64,000 nt of DNA from an uncultured Marinococcus sp. (GTDB taxonomy: Bacteria > Bacillota > Bacilli > Bacillales > Marinococcaceae): contig NZ_CANLSU010000005.1 in assembly GCF_947493875.1 (NCBI RefSeq), positions 1-64,000 on the forward strand. The letters are read 5' to 3'. Each line of letters opens with the position of its first letter. Within the stretch, counting starts at the first letter, position 1. Both the position numbers and the translations under genes were made by a program. The notes beneath the pieces are model-generated. The model saw only the letters and a list, made by a program, of their open reading frames with translations, ran no database searches and had not been told where the DNA came from. Shown here one piece after another: positions 42,275 to 51,097 of the stretch.

Positions 42275-44365
42275 TTAATTTATTTTCCGTTTCAACCATT
42301 CCCGAAAAACTTCATCAATATGCTTTTGAATGTCAATTTCTTCTCCACTCCTGAGGACATCCAGCCGATCGGGGTTCATCAGCATTTCTTCGCTGATGAC
42401 ACTCATCAGCTCAAACACTTCTTTTCGTTCCTGCTCCGGTGCAAGCATGACCAAAAGACGATCAACGTCCGTGATTCTGCCATCCATGGCTGTAAGCGCC
42501 TCCGGTTCTTCGAGCTCCCACAACGTCAGCGACGGTTGATTCACCAGAGTGCTTCGAGTATGAAACAACGCCACATTGGTTCCTGGAATCGCAAACCCCT
42601 TCGCCTGCTTTTCCCAGATTTCCTCTGCGATGCTTTCGGCATCCTGAACGATATTTTCTTTCTTTACCTCGCCCATGATCCAGTGAACTGCCTCTTCGGC
42701 GTTCTTTCCGCCCATCACTTTTCTCATATAAAAATGGTGATACATCTGTACGGTTAAATCCGCACAAAGCTGTATTTCATATAAGCTGAGCGGCGTTTCA
42801 AGTGCTTCCTTCCGCTTCACTGACACCCCGGCTCTGCTCTGCTGCCGGTAGATGGAGTCCGCTGCCCGGAGGACTGCCTTTGTATCTTCTTCATTTAAAA
42901 AAGGATGAACAACTAAATGAGGAAGCGGCTGAGGATCCAGTGGAATCGTAGAGATAATCAAATCATAGTCGTCCATATTCATTTCCTCGAGATCGAGCAG
43001 ACTCACATTTTCGAGATCTCCGAGCACGGGCACCTCTTTCCGCAGCCGGCTTTCGAGCAGCTTCGAGGAGCCGATACCGCTCGAGCACACCACAAGCGCA
43101 TGGAGAGGAGAGGCAGCTTCTTCATGCTCTATCGCCGTTCCAAAATGAAGAACGAGAAAACCAACCTCGGCATCCGGGAGATAGCTCTCCGTAAACACGG
43201 TATCAGCTGCCTGACGAAGCTTTGCAAACAAATCAGCATAATTCTCTTTAATAGATTCCATCAACGGATTATGGATTCTCATGTTTTCACTAAGCCGGTA
43301 CAGGGCCGGCTCGAGATGAGCCACCAGCCCTTCGTACAGGGAATGGTTTTTCCCAAGTGGCTCCTCCGTTAACCTTTCCATCTCCTGAATTAACGCTTTT
43401 GCTTTCATAGCCACTGGCATGTGCTCTACCTCCAGCTGGTTTTCCACCGGCGTCCGAAGCTTTGCCCCCCGCAGATGCATCGTAATATAGCCGATTTCTG
43501 CTTCTGGAATGGAAAGCTCAAGTACACGCTCAAGCTTTTGAATAATAGCTTCTGCAATCGCAAACTCTTTCGTTTCACGCAGGTTCTCCATGTAATCCGC
43601 ATTAATGTCAATGCTCTCTCCCACCGAGATGCGCTCAATAGCAAGGGTGAGATGGACAATTAAACCGATATAGGCACTGTCGGCAAAATTCTGCGGAAGC
43701 TGGTCCTGCATATTCGACAGCACCTGCTCCACCGTCGACCAGTGGTTTTCTCCAACCATATCAAGCAGACGTGCAGCTACACGCCCCTGTTCGGTTTGCA
43801 CATTTCGTTCATAAATGTGGTGACGGATTGAGCTGAGCAGCTCCTTTTCTTCCACATTTTCTGCAATCAGGCTGCTCATCGCCCGGCGCTTAGCCGCTTC
43901 CGGGCCCTGAACCTCCACCCCGTAGCCCCTTCGTCTCACAAGGATGAGGGAAAATAGCTCAAGCCAGTCTTTGAGTTTATCCAAATCCTGGCTGATCGTT
44001 GCTATAGTTACTTTTAGTTCTGCGCCAAGCGCCGTTAATTTCACGGGCCCGTCTGACTCCAGAATGAGACAGATCAGCAGCGTACGTCGTTCATCCGGCG
44101 TATATTCAATAACGGCAGGACGCTGGAGGCGGAGTCTGATTTCTTCAAGATTCTCCTCCGCCCCCTTCAGCCGCACACCGCTTCCGGTCCGTCTTTCAAG
44201 TTCAACCTGTTCGCCGGCAATCCAGTCCTCCAGCTTATCAAGGTCCCGATGGATAGTACGGGAGCTTACATTCATCTCTTCAGCTATTTCAGCCACTGGC
44301 TTCAGCTCCTGATGGTGCAGAAGATGCAGCAGCAGTTCCCGTTCCCGGCCCGTAAGGTATTCCAT
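42275..44365 (-). CDS. mtlR: MtlR, PRD-type mannitol operon activator
   Basis: A 696-aa transcriptional activator. An N-terminal DeoR/HTH_11-like helix-turn-helix (ELLLHLLHHQELKPVAEIAE, NVSSRTIHRDLDKLEDWI) is followed by a second HTH, two PTS-regulation domains (about 185-390), a IIB-Gat-like domain (Cys in VVCSSGIGSSKLLESRL, about 405-495) and a C-terminal IIA-like domain (about 545-690, IPGTNVALFHTRST with its histidine). In Bacillaceae MtlR is switched on by HPr phosphorylation and off by the mannitol IIA/IIB components. It sits 12 bp after mtlA. Confidence 0.95.
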   Translation of the reverse strand: MEYLTGRERELLLHLLHHQELKPVAEIAEEMNVSSRTIHRDLDKLEDWIAGEQVELERRTGSGVRLKGAEENLEEIRLRLQRPAVIEYTPDERRTLLICLILESDGPVKLTALGAELKVTIATISQDLDKLKDWLELFSLILVRRRGYGVEVQGPEAAKRRAMSSLIAENVEEKELLSSIRHHIYERNVQTEQGRVAARLLDMVGENHWSTVEQVLSNMQDQLPQNFADSAYIGLIVHLTLAIERISVGESIDINADYMENLRETKEFAIAEAIIQKLERVLELSIPEAEIGYITMHLRGAKLRTPVENQLEVEHMPVAMKAKALIQEMERLTEEPLGKNHSLYEGLVAHLEPALYRLSENMRIHNPLMESIKENYADLFAKLRQAADTVFTESYLPDAEVGFLVLHFGTAIEHEEAASPLHALVVCSSGIGSSKLLESRLRKEVPVLGDLENVSLLDLEEMNMDDYDLIISTIPLDPQPLPHLVVHPFLNEEDTKAVLRAADSIYRQQSRAGVSVKRKEALETPLSLYEIQLCADLTVQMYHHFYMRKVMGGKNAEEAVHWIMGEVKKENIVQDAESIAEEIWEKQAKGFAIPGTNVALFHTRSTLVNQPSLTLWELEEPEALTAMDGRITDVDRLLVMLAPEQERKEVFELMSVISEEMLMNPDRLDVLRSGEEIDIQKHIDEVFREWLKRKIN

Positions 44366-44377
44366 CGGTTTCCCTCC

Positions 44378-46159
44378 TTATTCTCTTGTTTTCAAATCTT
44401 CAACTACTTCGTCGTACTTGTCGCTTCCGAGGAAGTTTTCCACTGAAACGTGTTCAGCGTCCGGCCGTTTCTGCCGCGCCCGTTCAGTCAAATCCTTATG
44501 CGTAATGATCAGGTCCGCGTTGTCCGGAATGTTCGAGATCGAGGTGTTCGATACACTAATATCGAGTCCCGCCTTTTTCACCTTGTCCTTCATAACCGAT
44601 GCTCCCATGGCACTCGAGCCCATACCGGCATCGCAGGCAAAGATGATTTTGTTAACCGGCGGCTTTGCGTCTGCTGCTGTTCCAGCTGAGGAGCCTTCCT
44701 CCACGCCTTTTTTCTGCTTAAGGTCTTCGACTACCTCATCGTACTTGTCGCTTCCGAGGAAGTTTTCCACTGAAACGTGTTCAGCATCCGGCCGTTTCTG
44801 CCGCGCCCGTTCAGTCAAATCCTTGTGCGTGATAATCAGGTCCGCGTCGTCCGGAATATTCGAGATCGAGGTGTTCGTAACGCTGATATCAAGCCCGGCC
44901 TTTTTCACTTTGTCCTTCATGACCGACGCCCCCATGGCACTTGAGCCCATGCCGGCGTCGCAGGCAAAGACAATTTTGTTAACATCTTTATCCAAATAAG
45001 CACCTGTACCTGCTTCGGCTGTATCTGCATTGGAATGAAGTGCAGAGGCTGCCGAGCTTTTCTTGCCTTTCATGCTTTCCATTTTCGCTGTGGATTCTTC
45101 AAGAGTTTCTCCTTCATTGGAGCTGAACTTCAGAATCAAAGAAGCAATAATAAATGAAACCGCCGCTGAAAGCACTACGCCCAACAGAACTCCTAAGGTG
45201 TCTCCAGGAGCTGCGAGTCCGAGTACCGGAAAGATACTTCCTGGTGACGGAACGCTTGTGAGACCAACATTGAACAGGGAGAACGTGAATACCCCGGTCA
45301 TGCCGCCTGCGATAGCTGCAAGAATGGTCAGAGGCTTTGACAATACATACGGGAAGTAAATTTCATGAATACCGCCCAGGAATTGAATAACCATAGCGCC
45401 TGGAGCGGAAGCCTTTGAAATGCCTGTTCCAAATATCGCAAATGCAAGCAGGATCCCTACACCAGGCCCTGGGTTTGGCTCAAGCAGGTACAAAATCGAT
45501 TTGCCCGCAGATGCCACCTGTTCTGCTGCAATCGGACTTAACACACCGTGGTTAATAGCGTTGTTTAAAAACAGAACCTTCGCCGGTTCAATAATAATGC
45601 TCGTTAACGGCAGCAGGCCTGTATTGACCAGGAAGTCCACCGCTCCGCTTAAAACGCCAGTTAACCATTCCACAATCGGCCCGATGGCAAGAAGGCCAAA
45701 GATAGCCAGGAAGAAGCCGATAATCCCTGCAGAAAAGTTGTTCACCAGCATTTCAAAGCCCTGGCGGATCTTTCCTTCTACCAGCTTGTCGAATCCTTTA
45801 ATGGCAATACCGCCAAGAGGGCCCATCGCCATGGCTCCGAGAAACATCGGAATGTCGGCCCCTGCAATAACACCGATGGTTGCCACCGCGCCAACGACCC
45901 CGCCGCGCACGTCGTGAACAATTTTACCGCCTGTGTAACCAATCAAAAGCGGAAGCAGATAAATAATCATCGGGTCTACCAGCGCTGCCAATGTTTCGTT
46001 TGGCAGCCACCCCGATTCGATAAACAATGCCGTAATCAGCCCCCATGCAATAAAAGCACCAATATTCGGCATAATCATACTGCTTAAAAAGCTGCCGAAC
46101 TTTTGAATCCTTGAACGGATGCTTTTTTTCTGCGGTGCACTTTCTGTTGATGCACTCAT
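44378..46159 (-). CDS. mtlA: mannitol PTS enzyme IICB with two tandem IIB domains
   Basis: A 593-aa permease, against about 480 for a usual IICB MtlA. The IIC membrane domain (1-345) has FGSFLSSMIMPNIGAFIAWG, PMFLGAMAMGPLGG and GGIHEIYFPYVL. Two IIB domains follow, at about 390-478 and 500-593. Each carries the phosphocysteine motif FACDAGMGSSAMGAS and differs from the other at only about three to five residues. Linkers are Ser/Ala/Gly-rich. At DNA level the copies differ at about 25 of 260 positions, mostly silent. The second domain must be a duplication. GGGGG precedes the ATG. Confidence 0.95.
   Translation of the reverse strand: MSASTESAPQKKSIRSRIQKFGSFLSSMIMPNIGAFIAWGLITALFIESGWLPNETLAALVDPMIIYLLPLLIGYTGGKIVHDVRGGVVGAVATIGVIAGADIPMFLGAMAMGPLGGIAIKGFDKLVEGKIRQGFEMLVNNFSAGIIGFFLAIFGLLAIGPIVEWLTGVLSGAVDFLVNTGLLPLTSIIIEPAKVLFLNNAINHGVLSPIAAEQVASAGKSILYLLEPNPGPGVGILLAFAIFGTGISKASAPGAMVIQFLGGIHEIYFPYVLSKPLTILAAIAGGMTGVFTFSLFNVGLTSVPSPGSIFPVLGLAAPGDTLGVLLGVVLSAAVSFIIASLILKFSSNEGETLEESTAKMESMKGKKSSAASALHSNADTAEAGTGAYLDKDVNKIVFACDAGMGSSAMGASVMKDKVKKAGLDISVTNTSISNIPDDADLIITHKDLTERARQKRPDAEHVSVENFLGSDKYDEVVEDLKQKKGVEEGSSAGTAADAKPPVNKIIFACDAGMGSSAMGASVMKDKVKKAGLDISVSNTSISNIPDNADLIITHKDLTERARQKRPDAEHVSVENFLGSDKYDEVVEDLKTRE
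44404..44663 (-). repeat. IIB-coding direct repeat, copy 2 (C-terminal)
   Basis: Codes for the second IIB domain of MtlA. It is about 90% identical to 44731-44990 by hand alignment; the repeats run from the VNKI codons to the VEDLK codons. Confidence 0.9.
44731..44990 (-). repeat. IIB-coding direct repeat, copy 1 (N-terminal side)
   Basis: Codes for the first IIB domain of MtlA, with 67 bp (linker) separating it from copy 2. It has the same length and reading frame as copy 2. Confidence 0.9.
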
Positions 46160-46241
46160 TGTGTTTCCCCCTTTTCAGGTCCACATATATTGATGACAAT
46201 AATGAAATGATTTCTTGTTGAAGTATGGACCATTCATTTTT

Positions 46242-46289
46242 AGTATTCGCTTACATCTTTATTTTATTGGGATTTCTGCGTAAACACAA
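46242..46289 (-). promoter_or_regulatory. mtlA promoter with catabolite-responsive element
   Basis: On the minus strand TTGTGT (46284-46289), 17 nt, TAAAAT (46261-46266) forms a good SigA promoter. TGTAAGCGAATACT (46242-46255) matches 12 of 14 positions of the CcpA cre consensus and overlaps the expected start site, so glucose repression is likely. The rest of the 313-bp gap holds no gene. Confidence 0.7.
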
Positions 46290-46435
46290 TTAAAGGAAAA
46301 TACAAATACGACAGGAGCAATGTTGACATGATTAAAGAAGCTGGGGGTAATGGCTCAAAGCATCTTTTCTGTTTGGCAAATTCATCTTTTTATGCACCTC
46401 TTCGCTGGCCTTTCCCGGGAATCCTTTATTTACAT

Positions 46436-46466
46436 AAAAAATGCCGCGCCTGGGCGCAGCATTTTT
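46436..46466. terminator. terminator of the aldo/keto reductase gene
   Basis: AAAAATGCCGCGCC pairs with GGCGCAGCATTTTT around a 3-nt loop with one mismatch, 7 bp after the stop on minus. Confidence 0.87.
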
Positions 46467-46472
46467 AGATTC

Positions 46473-47459
46473 TTACCTGGTCGGAGGGGCCATAAATTCG
46501 GGTCCCACCGGGTCTTTTACATGCTTGTTTACAATTTCGTTCACGGCTTTCATATCTGTCTGGTCGAGCTGCCAGTTCATAATTTCCTCAATGCCGTTCA
46601 TCTGGTCCGGGCGGCGTCCGCCCCAAAGGGCTGTGCTTGTGCCAGGCTGGTCGAGCACCCAGCGGACAGCCAGATGAATCACGCGCTTGTCGTATTTATT
46701 CTGCACGTATTGATCGAGTTCATTTACCGCCGCAATGTACTGCGGAAAACGGTCCGACTGAAACTTAGGGTCTCCGTTACGGAGGTCATCACCTTCAAAT
46801 GTCGTGTTTTCTGTCATTTTACCGCTTAACAGCCCACGGCACAGTGAACCGTACAGCAGTGTGGAAATGTCCTGTTTTTCGGCATATGGGAGAATATCTT
46901 CCTCAATGCCCCGTTCGAAAATATTATACGGCGGCTGAATAACATGAACCGGCGCCGTTTTTTGAAATTCTTCGAGCTGCTCAACAGTGAAATTGCTGAC
47001 CGCTATCGCGCGGATTTTTCCTGCATCGAGAATCTCTTTCATGGCTCCTGCCGTTTCGGTCATATCCGCTTTAGGATCCGGCCAGTGCACGTGATAAATA
47101 TCGATGTGGTCTGTCTGCAGCCGCTGCAGGGAATCATCAATTTCCTGACGGATCCTGGCAGCTGTGCCGTCCCGGAAGACGCCATCCTCGTTCCAGTTCA
47201 TCGCGCACTTGCTCGACAGTACGACATTTTGCCGTTTATTATCCTGCTGCAGCGCCCTCCCTACGATTTTTTCTGATTCTCCGAACCCGTAAGCAGGAGC
47301 AGTATCCACAAGGGTGATGCCTTTATCAAGCGCTGCATGAATCGTATCAATCGACTGCTTTTCATCTGTTCCACCCCACTGCGTGCCGCCAATCGCCCAC
47401 GTTCCGAGCCCTATCCGGGACGGACGCAGATTCGTGCCGGCAATTGAAGTATGTTCCAT
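46473..47459 (-). CDS. aldo/keto reductase
   Basis: A 328-aa NADPH-dependent TIM-barrel oxidoreductase. The catalytic residues are Asp52 and Tyr57 in DTAPAYGFGESEKIVGRAL, Lys84 in VVLSSKC and the histidine in IDIYHVHWPDP. The cofactor region has AIAVSNFTVEQLEEF and LLYGSLCRGLLSGKM. It resembles B. subtilis IolS/YhdN-type enzymes. The substrate is unknown. AAAGGAG precedes the ATG. Confidence 0.92.
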   Translation of the reverse strand: MEHTSIAGTNLRPSRIGLGTWAIGGTQWGGTDEKQSIDTIHAALDKGITLVDTAPAYGFGESEKIVGRALQQDNKRQNVVLSSKCAMNWNEDGVFRDGTAARIRQEIDDSLQRLQTDHIDIYHVHWPDPKADMTETAGAMKEILDAGKIRAIAVSNFTVEQLEEFQKTAPVHVIQPPYNIFERGIEEDILPYAEKQDISTLLYGSLCRGLLSGKMTENTTFEGDDLRNGDPKFQSDRFPQYIAAVNELDQYVQNKYDKRVIHLAVRWVLDQPGTSTALWGGRRPDQMNGIEEIMNWQLDQTDMKAVNEIVNKHVKDPVGPEFMAPPTR

Positions 47460-47519
47460 GCTGAAAGTCTCCTTTATATAATGCGTAGTCGAACATACTT
47501 TTCCTCCTATGCCAGCATT

Positions 47520-47870
47520 TTAAACCATATCGCTTTTTAATTCCTCTACGATGGACGTCCCCTCTTCACTGCTTTCATCCTGCCACTGCCACTGTTCATG
47601 CAGGCGGATTCTTCCGTCTTCCAGCACTTGCGGGACTGAGTAACACTTGCCGCCGCGGAGGCTCCAGTCCTCGTTTACGTGATTGTAGCGGAATTCCAGC
47701 TCGCCATTGGCATACACCTTTCCAATTAAAACACCGGAAACGACTTCGCCTCCAGAATAGCGGGCCCGAAGCACTGACCCGTCCTGCTCGTAATGAAAAA
47801 CGGTCTGACCTGAGACCTCTCCACCTGCGCTGTTTTCTATGCCTGCAAACTGTCTGCCGTGATAGTTCAC
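47520..47870 (-). CDS. conserved hypothetical protein, beta-rich
   Basis: A 116-aa soluble protein predicted to be mostly beta strands, with alternating Gly/aromatic pattern (FAGIENSAGGEVSGQTVFHY, RARYSGGEVVSGVLIGKVY, EFRYNHVNEDWSLRGGKCYS). Homologues are sometimes labelled N-acetylglutamate synthase without clear support; no acetyltransferase motif is visible. The GTG start has AGGAGG 7 nt upstream. It follows the small membrane protein gene by 13 bp. Confidence 0.75.
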   Translation of the reverse strand: MNYHGRQFAGIENSAGGEVSGQTVFHYEQDGSVLRARYSGGEVVSGVLIGKVYANGELEFRYNHVNEDWSLRGGKCYSVPQVLEDGRIRLHEQWQWQDESSEEGTSIVEELKSDMV

Positions 47871-47883
47871 TGCTTTTCCTCCT

Positions 47884-48339
47884 TCACTGCCCGAGCGAAC
47901 GGGCTAATTGATTTGAAAACATGATGACCGCTAAAAAAAACGGTCCGGAGCCTGCCATGATCCAGACAATCGTCTGTGCCTTCACAAACTGGGAAATAAA
48001 AAATGACATCGAGGAAGCCATTGTTACAATGACAAAAAAGCCGTCAAGCTGGTAGGCGTAGATAATTGATACGCCGTAGAAAATGCCAAGAAAACCGAAA
48101 AAAAACGTACCCAGAATTGGATACAGAATATGATACTGATACGGCTCCACGAGCTTGAGCAGCAGAACGCCGACGATCGAGCCAAGATACGTGCATACTG
48201 CTAAAAGAAAGGCCAGATTGGGGAAAAGCTGCACTTCTCCCAGTATAATTGTATAAAATATAAATAACAGCAGGGTCACCGTACAGGCGGCTCCACTGCC
48301 CTTTAAATACTCCCTCAGCATATCTGTCGATGTTTCCAT
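47884..48339 (-). CDS. small membrane protein of unknown function
   Basis: A 151-aa protein with four probable membrane segments (about 18-36, 40-60, 70-93, 118-142) and no recognisable motif. GGGAGAGGGG precedes the ATG. It leads a two-gene unit with the hypothetical protein downstream and is divergent from thiT. I do not recognise it. Confidence 0.7.
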   Translation of the reverse strand: METSTDMLREYLKGSGAACTVTLLLFIFYTIILGEVQLFPNLAFLLAVCTYLGSIVGVLLLKLVEPYQYHILYPILGTFFFGFLGIFYGVSIIYAYQLDGFFVIVTMASSMSFFISQFVKAQTIVWIMAGSGPFFLAVIMFSNQLARSLGQ

Positions 48340-48464
48340 GTAACCCCTCTCCCTGTTTCTTCCTTCTTTTCATATTATATCAGACAAACCCGCCTGCTTG
48401 GCGTTTCTTTCTTTTTCCTATTATGCTAAGATAGTATCGGTAATTTCTAGGGAGGTGTTCATCG

Positions 48465-49025
48465 TTGGAGAGGGGTAAACGTTTGGCAATTATGATAGAA
48501 ACAGCATTCATGGCTGCTCTCTCTTTTATTTTAGGATTTCTTGAATTCGGCGGACCGTGGCTCGCCGGCGGTTCGATTTCTTTTATTATGGTTCCTATTT
48601 TTCTGATGGCTTTTCGCCGTGGTTGGAAAGCAGGGATTGCGACAGGATTTTTGGCAGGAATGCTCCAGCTTCTGCAGGGGGCAACCATCGTCCATCCCGT
48701 TCAGCTTGTGCTTGAATACCCAATCGCCTATACCGTGCTCGGCTTTGCCGCTATTTTCACGACCCACGCTGTTTTCCGTGAACGTATTCCTTATCTTTTG
48801 ATGCTTATTGGCATTGTCTTTGGAGCGCTGCTTCGCTATATCGACCACTTTGTCTCAGGCGTCATCTGGTTTGGCAGCTACGCCCCGGAAGGTACACCTG
48901 TTGTGGCTTATTCAGCACTGTACAACGCTTCGTATTTAATTCCGCAAACCATTATTACTGTGATTATTCTGTTTGTTATCGCAAAGTATCGTCCGAAATT
49001 TTTTGACCAGCCGAAATGGAAATAG
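48465..49025 (+). CDS. thiT: ThiT, thiamine-specific S component of an ECF transporter
   Basis: A 186-aa membrane protein with six segments of the YuaJ/ThiT family. Features are ETAFMAALSFILGFLEFGGP, the GSISFIMVPIFLMAFRRGWK loop, GFLAGMLQLLQG, HPVQLVLEYPIAYTVLGFA and DHFVSGVIWFGSYAPEG. It binds thiamine and works with the shared EcfA/EcfT module encoded elsewhere. The TTG start has GGGAGG upstream. No TPP riboswitch is seen in its 125-bp leader. Confidence 0.93.
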   Translation: MERGKRLAIMIETAFMAALSFILGFLEFGGPWLAGGSISFIMVPIFLMAFRRGWKAGIATGFLAGMLQLLQGATIVHPVQLVLEYPIAYTVLGFAAIFTTHAVFRERIPYLLMLIGIVFGALLRYIDHFVSGVIWFGSYAPEGTPVVAYSALYNASYLIPQTIITVIILFVIAKYRPKFFDQPKWK

Positions 49026-49047
49026 CATGTTCATACGAAACACTTTA

Positions 49048-49074
49048 AAGCGGCAGGGCGACTGCCGCTTTTTT
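49048..49074 (+). terminator. thiT terminator
   Basis: AAGCGGCA pairs with TGCCGCTT around GGGCGAC, followed by TTTTT. Confidence 0.88.
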
Positions 49075-49147
49075 CTGTGATGGTGACGTTTCCTTTTCCG
49101 GTCCGGGGGGAAAAGTTTATTAATAACTTTTGAGGAGGTCGTCAGTC

Positions 49148-50191
49148 ATGCAGCCGATCAATACTGCTATCATCGCTTTTGGTTTTTCAGGTTCTGTGTT
49201 TCATACACCTATTATTGAAAAAAGCGATCACTTTAATATCCGGCTTGTTTCATCATCGAGTGCAGAAAAGGTACATGAGCGGCTTCCGGGTGTTGAAGTG
49301 ACCGATGAAGCAGAGGAAGCCTGCCAGCGCGAGGATATTGATCTTGTTGTCATTACGAGTCCAAACACCACGCATTACCCTTTGGCTAAAGCTGCAATTG
49401 AAAACGGCAAGCACGTTGTTCTGGAAAAACCATTCGTGCCTACATATGAGGAAGCCGTAGAGCTGACAGAGCTCGCCGAAGCGAATGATGTCGTTTTGAG
49501 TGTATATCACAACCGCCGTTGGGACGGTGATTTTTTAACGATTCGTTCCCTGATGGAAGCAGGGGCACTTGGCGATATTCATACCTTTCAGGCTGCATGG
49601 AACGACTACGCCCCGGAGGTGGAGGGTCTCTGGCGCGAACAGGACCTGCCAGGCTCGGGCAGCTGGTTTGACTTAGGCGCTCATTTCATTGATCAGGCGC
49701 TTGAACTGTTTGGCATGCCGGAAACAATTTTCGCCGACCTTGAAATCCAGCGCCCGAAGACAAACAATACCGATTATTTTCACGTGATTCTCGGATATCC
49801 AAACCAGCGGGTTATTTTACAATCCAGCCTTCTTGCCGTCGGAGAGGTCCCACGGTATATTGTGCACGGAACAAAAGGCAGCTTTGTAAAATACGGCTTT
49901 GATCCCCAGGAGGATATGCTGATCAATGGAAAAATGCCCGGCGACCGGGGATGGGCTGTGGAGAATGAAGCTTACTATGGTACGTTTACTGATGCATATG
50001 GAGGTACGGAAAAAATTCCTACGCATCAGGGATCGTATGAATCCTATTATGAACAGATAGCCCAGGCCATCCAGGAGGATGGTAAAAATCCGGTGACCGC
50101 CATTGAAGCGAGCAGAGTCATTCGTCTGCTGGAGCTTGCTGAAAAAAGCGATTGGGAAAAACGGGTCATTTCAGTATCATTCAATGAATAA
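49148..50191 (+). CDS. Gfo/Idh/MocA family oxidoreductase
   Basis: A 347-aa NAD(P)-dependent oxidoreductase. The nucleotide site is AFGFSGSVFHTPII, the catalytic lysine in HVVLEKPFVPTYEEA, and the substrate region has GSWFDLGAHFIDQALELFG. Relatives include YvaA (scyllo-inositol dehydrogenase) and YrbE-type enzymes. The substrate is not known. The ATG with AGGAGG 9 nt upstream is chosen over an upstream TTG that overlaps the site. It is a single-gene unit. Confidence 0.9.
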   Translation: MQPINTAIIAFGFSGSVFHTPIIEKSDHFNIRLVSSSSAEKVHERLPGVEVTDEAEEACQREDIDLVVITSPNTTHYPLAKAAIENGKHVVLEKPFVPTYEEAVELTELAEANDVVLSVYHNRRWDGDFLTIRSLMEAGALGDIHTFQAAWNDYAPEVEGLWREQDLPGSGSWFDLGAHFIDQALELFGMPETIFADLEIQRPKTNNTDYFHVILGYPNQRVILQSSLLAVGEVPRYIVHGTKGSFVKYGFDPQEDMLINGKMPGDRGWAVENEAYYGTFTDAYGGTEKIPTHQGSYESYYEQIAQAIQEDGKNPVTAIEASRVIRLLELAEKSDWEKRVISVSFNE

Positions 50192-50204
50192 AAATGCCCG
50201 CTTC

Positions 50205-50255
50205 ACCCCTATGCAGAAAGGTTTTTATCCCACCTGTCTGCATGGGGTTTATTTT
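50205..50255 (+). terminator. probable terminator of the Gfo/Idh/MocA gene
   Basis: ACCCCTATGCAG pairs with CTGCATGGGGT around a 21-nt loop, followed by TTATTTTT. The loop is long for a terminator. Confidence 0.55.
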
Positions 50256-50295
50256 TCTTTCCGGAAAGGGGGCTGCGGATGTATTTCGCCGGCTC

Positions 50296-50901
50296 TCACC
50301 AGGAATGGATAGAAAAATCCAGATCCTTCTTTAAATGACTTTTCATCAATGCTTCTGCTTTATCCTCCTCATGGTTTTGAATCGCTTCAAGGATCGCCTC
50401 GTGCTCTTCAATCAGACGCGGCCTCTGATGGTACACCACTGTTCTCCGGAACAAAAAAATGACCGACTGCATCCGCTCGATTGTATCAATTAATACGTCG
50501 TTATTGCTCGCCCTTACAATAATGTCGTGAAACTCTTTATTTGCTTCCATAATTTCTTCTGTTGTTCCCTGCTTTGCCGCCTCCACACATTTTTTCAGTT
50601 CCTCCATCCGGTCAGGCCCCATGTAACGGGCAGCCTGGCGGACAGCAAACCCTTCGAGCAGCATCCGCACATCAAATGTATTCATTAAATCTTTAATCGT
50701 CGGGTTAATCACCCGCTTATCCTTAATCAAGCCCTCCTCTTCGAGCTTGCGCATGGCGTCCCTTACAGGCGTCCGGCTGACTCCAAGTTCATCTGCCAGT
50801 TTTACTTCCGTCAATTTTTCCCCGCGTTCATATTTATCCTCAAATATGGCATCCCGTATTTTTTCGTACGCCGTATCTGAAGCAGAATGCTGTTGCTTCA
50901 T
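50296..50901 (-). CDS. GntR family regulator, FCD (FadR) subfamily
   Basis: A 201-aa repressor. The winged helix has AYEKIRDAIFEDKYERGEKL and LADELGVSRTPVRDAMRKLE; the FCD ligand domain (about 85-195) has metal/ligand histidines in EANKEFHDIIVRASN and RPRLIEEHEAILEAI. It is divergent from the sugar-acid dehydrogenase/kinase operon, with two operator-like palindromes between. The ATG after AAAGGGTGGGG is chosen over one 39 bp upstream. Confidence 0.92.
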   Translation of the reverse strand: MKQQHSASDTAYEKIRDAIFEDKYERGEKLTEVKLADELGVSRTPVRDAMRKLEEEGLIKDKRVINPTIKDLMNTFDVRMLLEGFAVRQAARYMGPDRMEELKKCVEAAKQGTTEEIMEANKEFHDIIVRASNNDVLIDTIERMQSVIFLFRRTVVYHQRPRLIEEHEAILEAIQNHEEDKAEALMKSHLKKDLDFSIHSW

Positions 50902-50993
50902 CGTTGCCCCACCCTTTCTAATGCAATCTTCTGTCTTCATTTCTTATTCTCATTATACCTATTTCATAGAAATTAAAACAACTTACCTGTTAA

Positions 50994-51024
50994 TGTATAC
51001 AATAAAAACAAAATTGTGTACAAT
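50994..51024. promoter_or_regulatory. tandem GntR-type operators
   Basis: TGTATACA (50994-51001) and ATTGTGTACAAT (51013-51024) are similar palindromes with centres 21 bp apart, two helical turns. On minus they overlap a TTGTAC / TATACA promoter pair for gntR, so the regulator probably controls both directions. Confidence 0.7.
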
Positions 51025-51097
51025 AATTCCAATATAAACCTTATCAATTTTAATAAAAAATGTTTTCCCATCACAAAAACTAAAGGAGCGCAATGAT

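Noticed and set aside
42917-43372. Open frames on plus across mtlR and mtlA (for example 42917-43372, 44418-44999)
   Set aside because: All lie antisense to the mannitol genes without start signals; the one at 44418 mirrors the duplicated IIB repeats.
48340-48464. A TPP riboswitch before thiT
   Set aside because: The leader lacks the CTGAGA and CTGATCTGG elements seen at 55877-55955.
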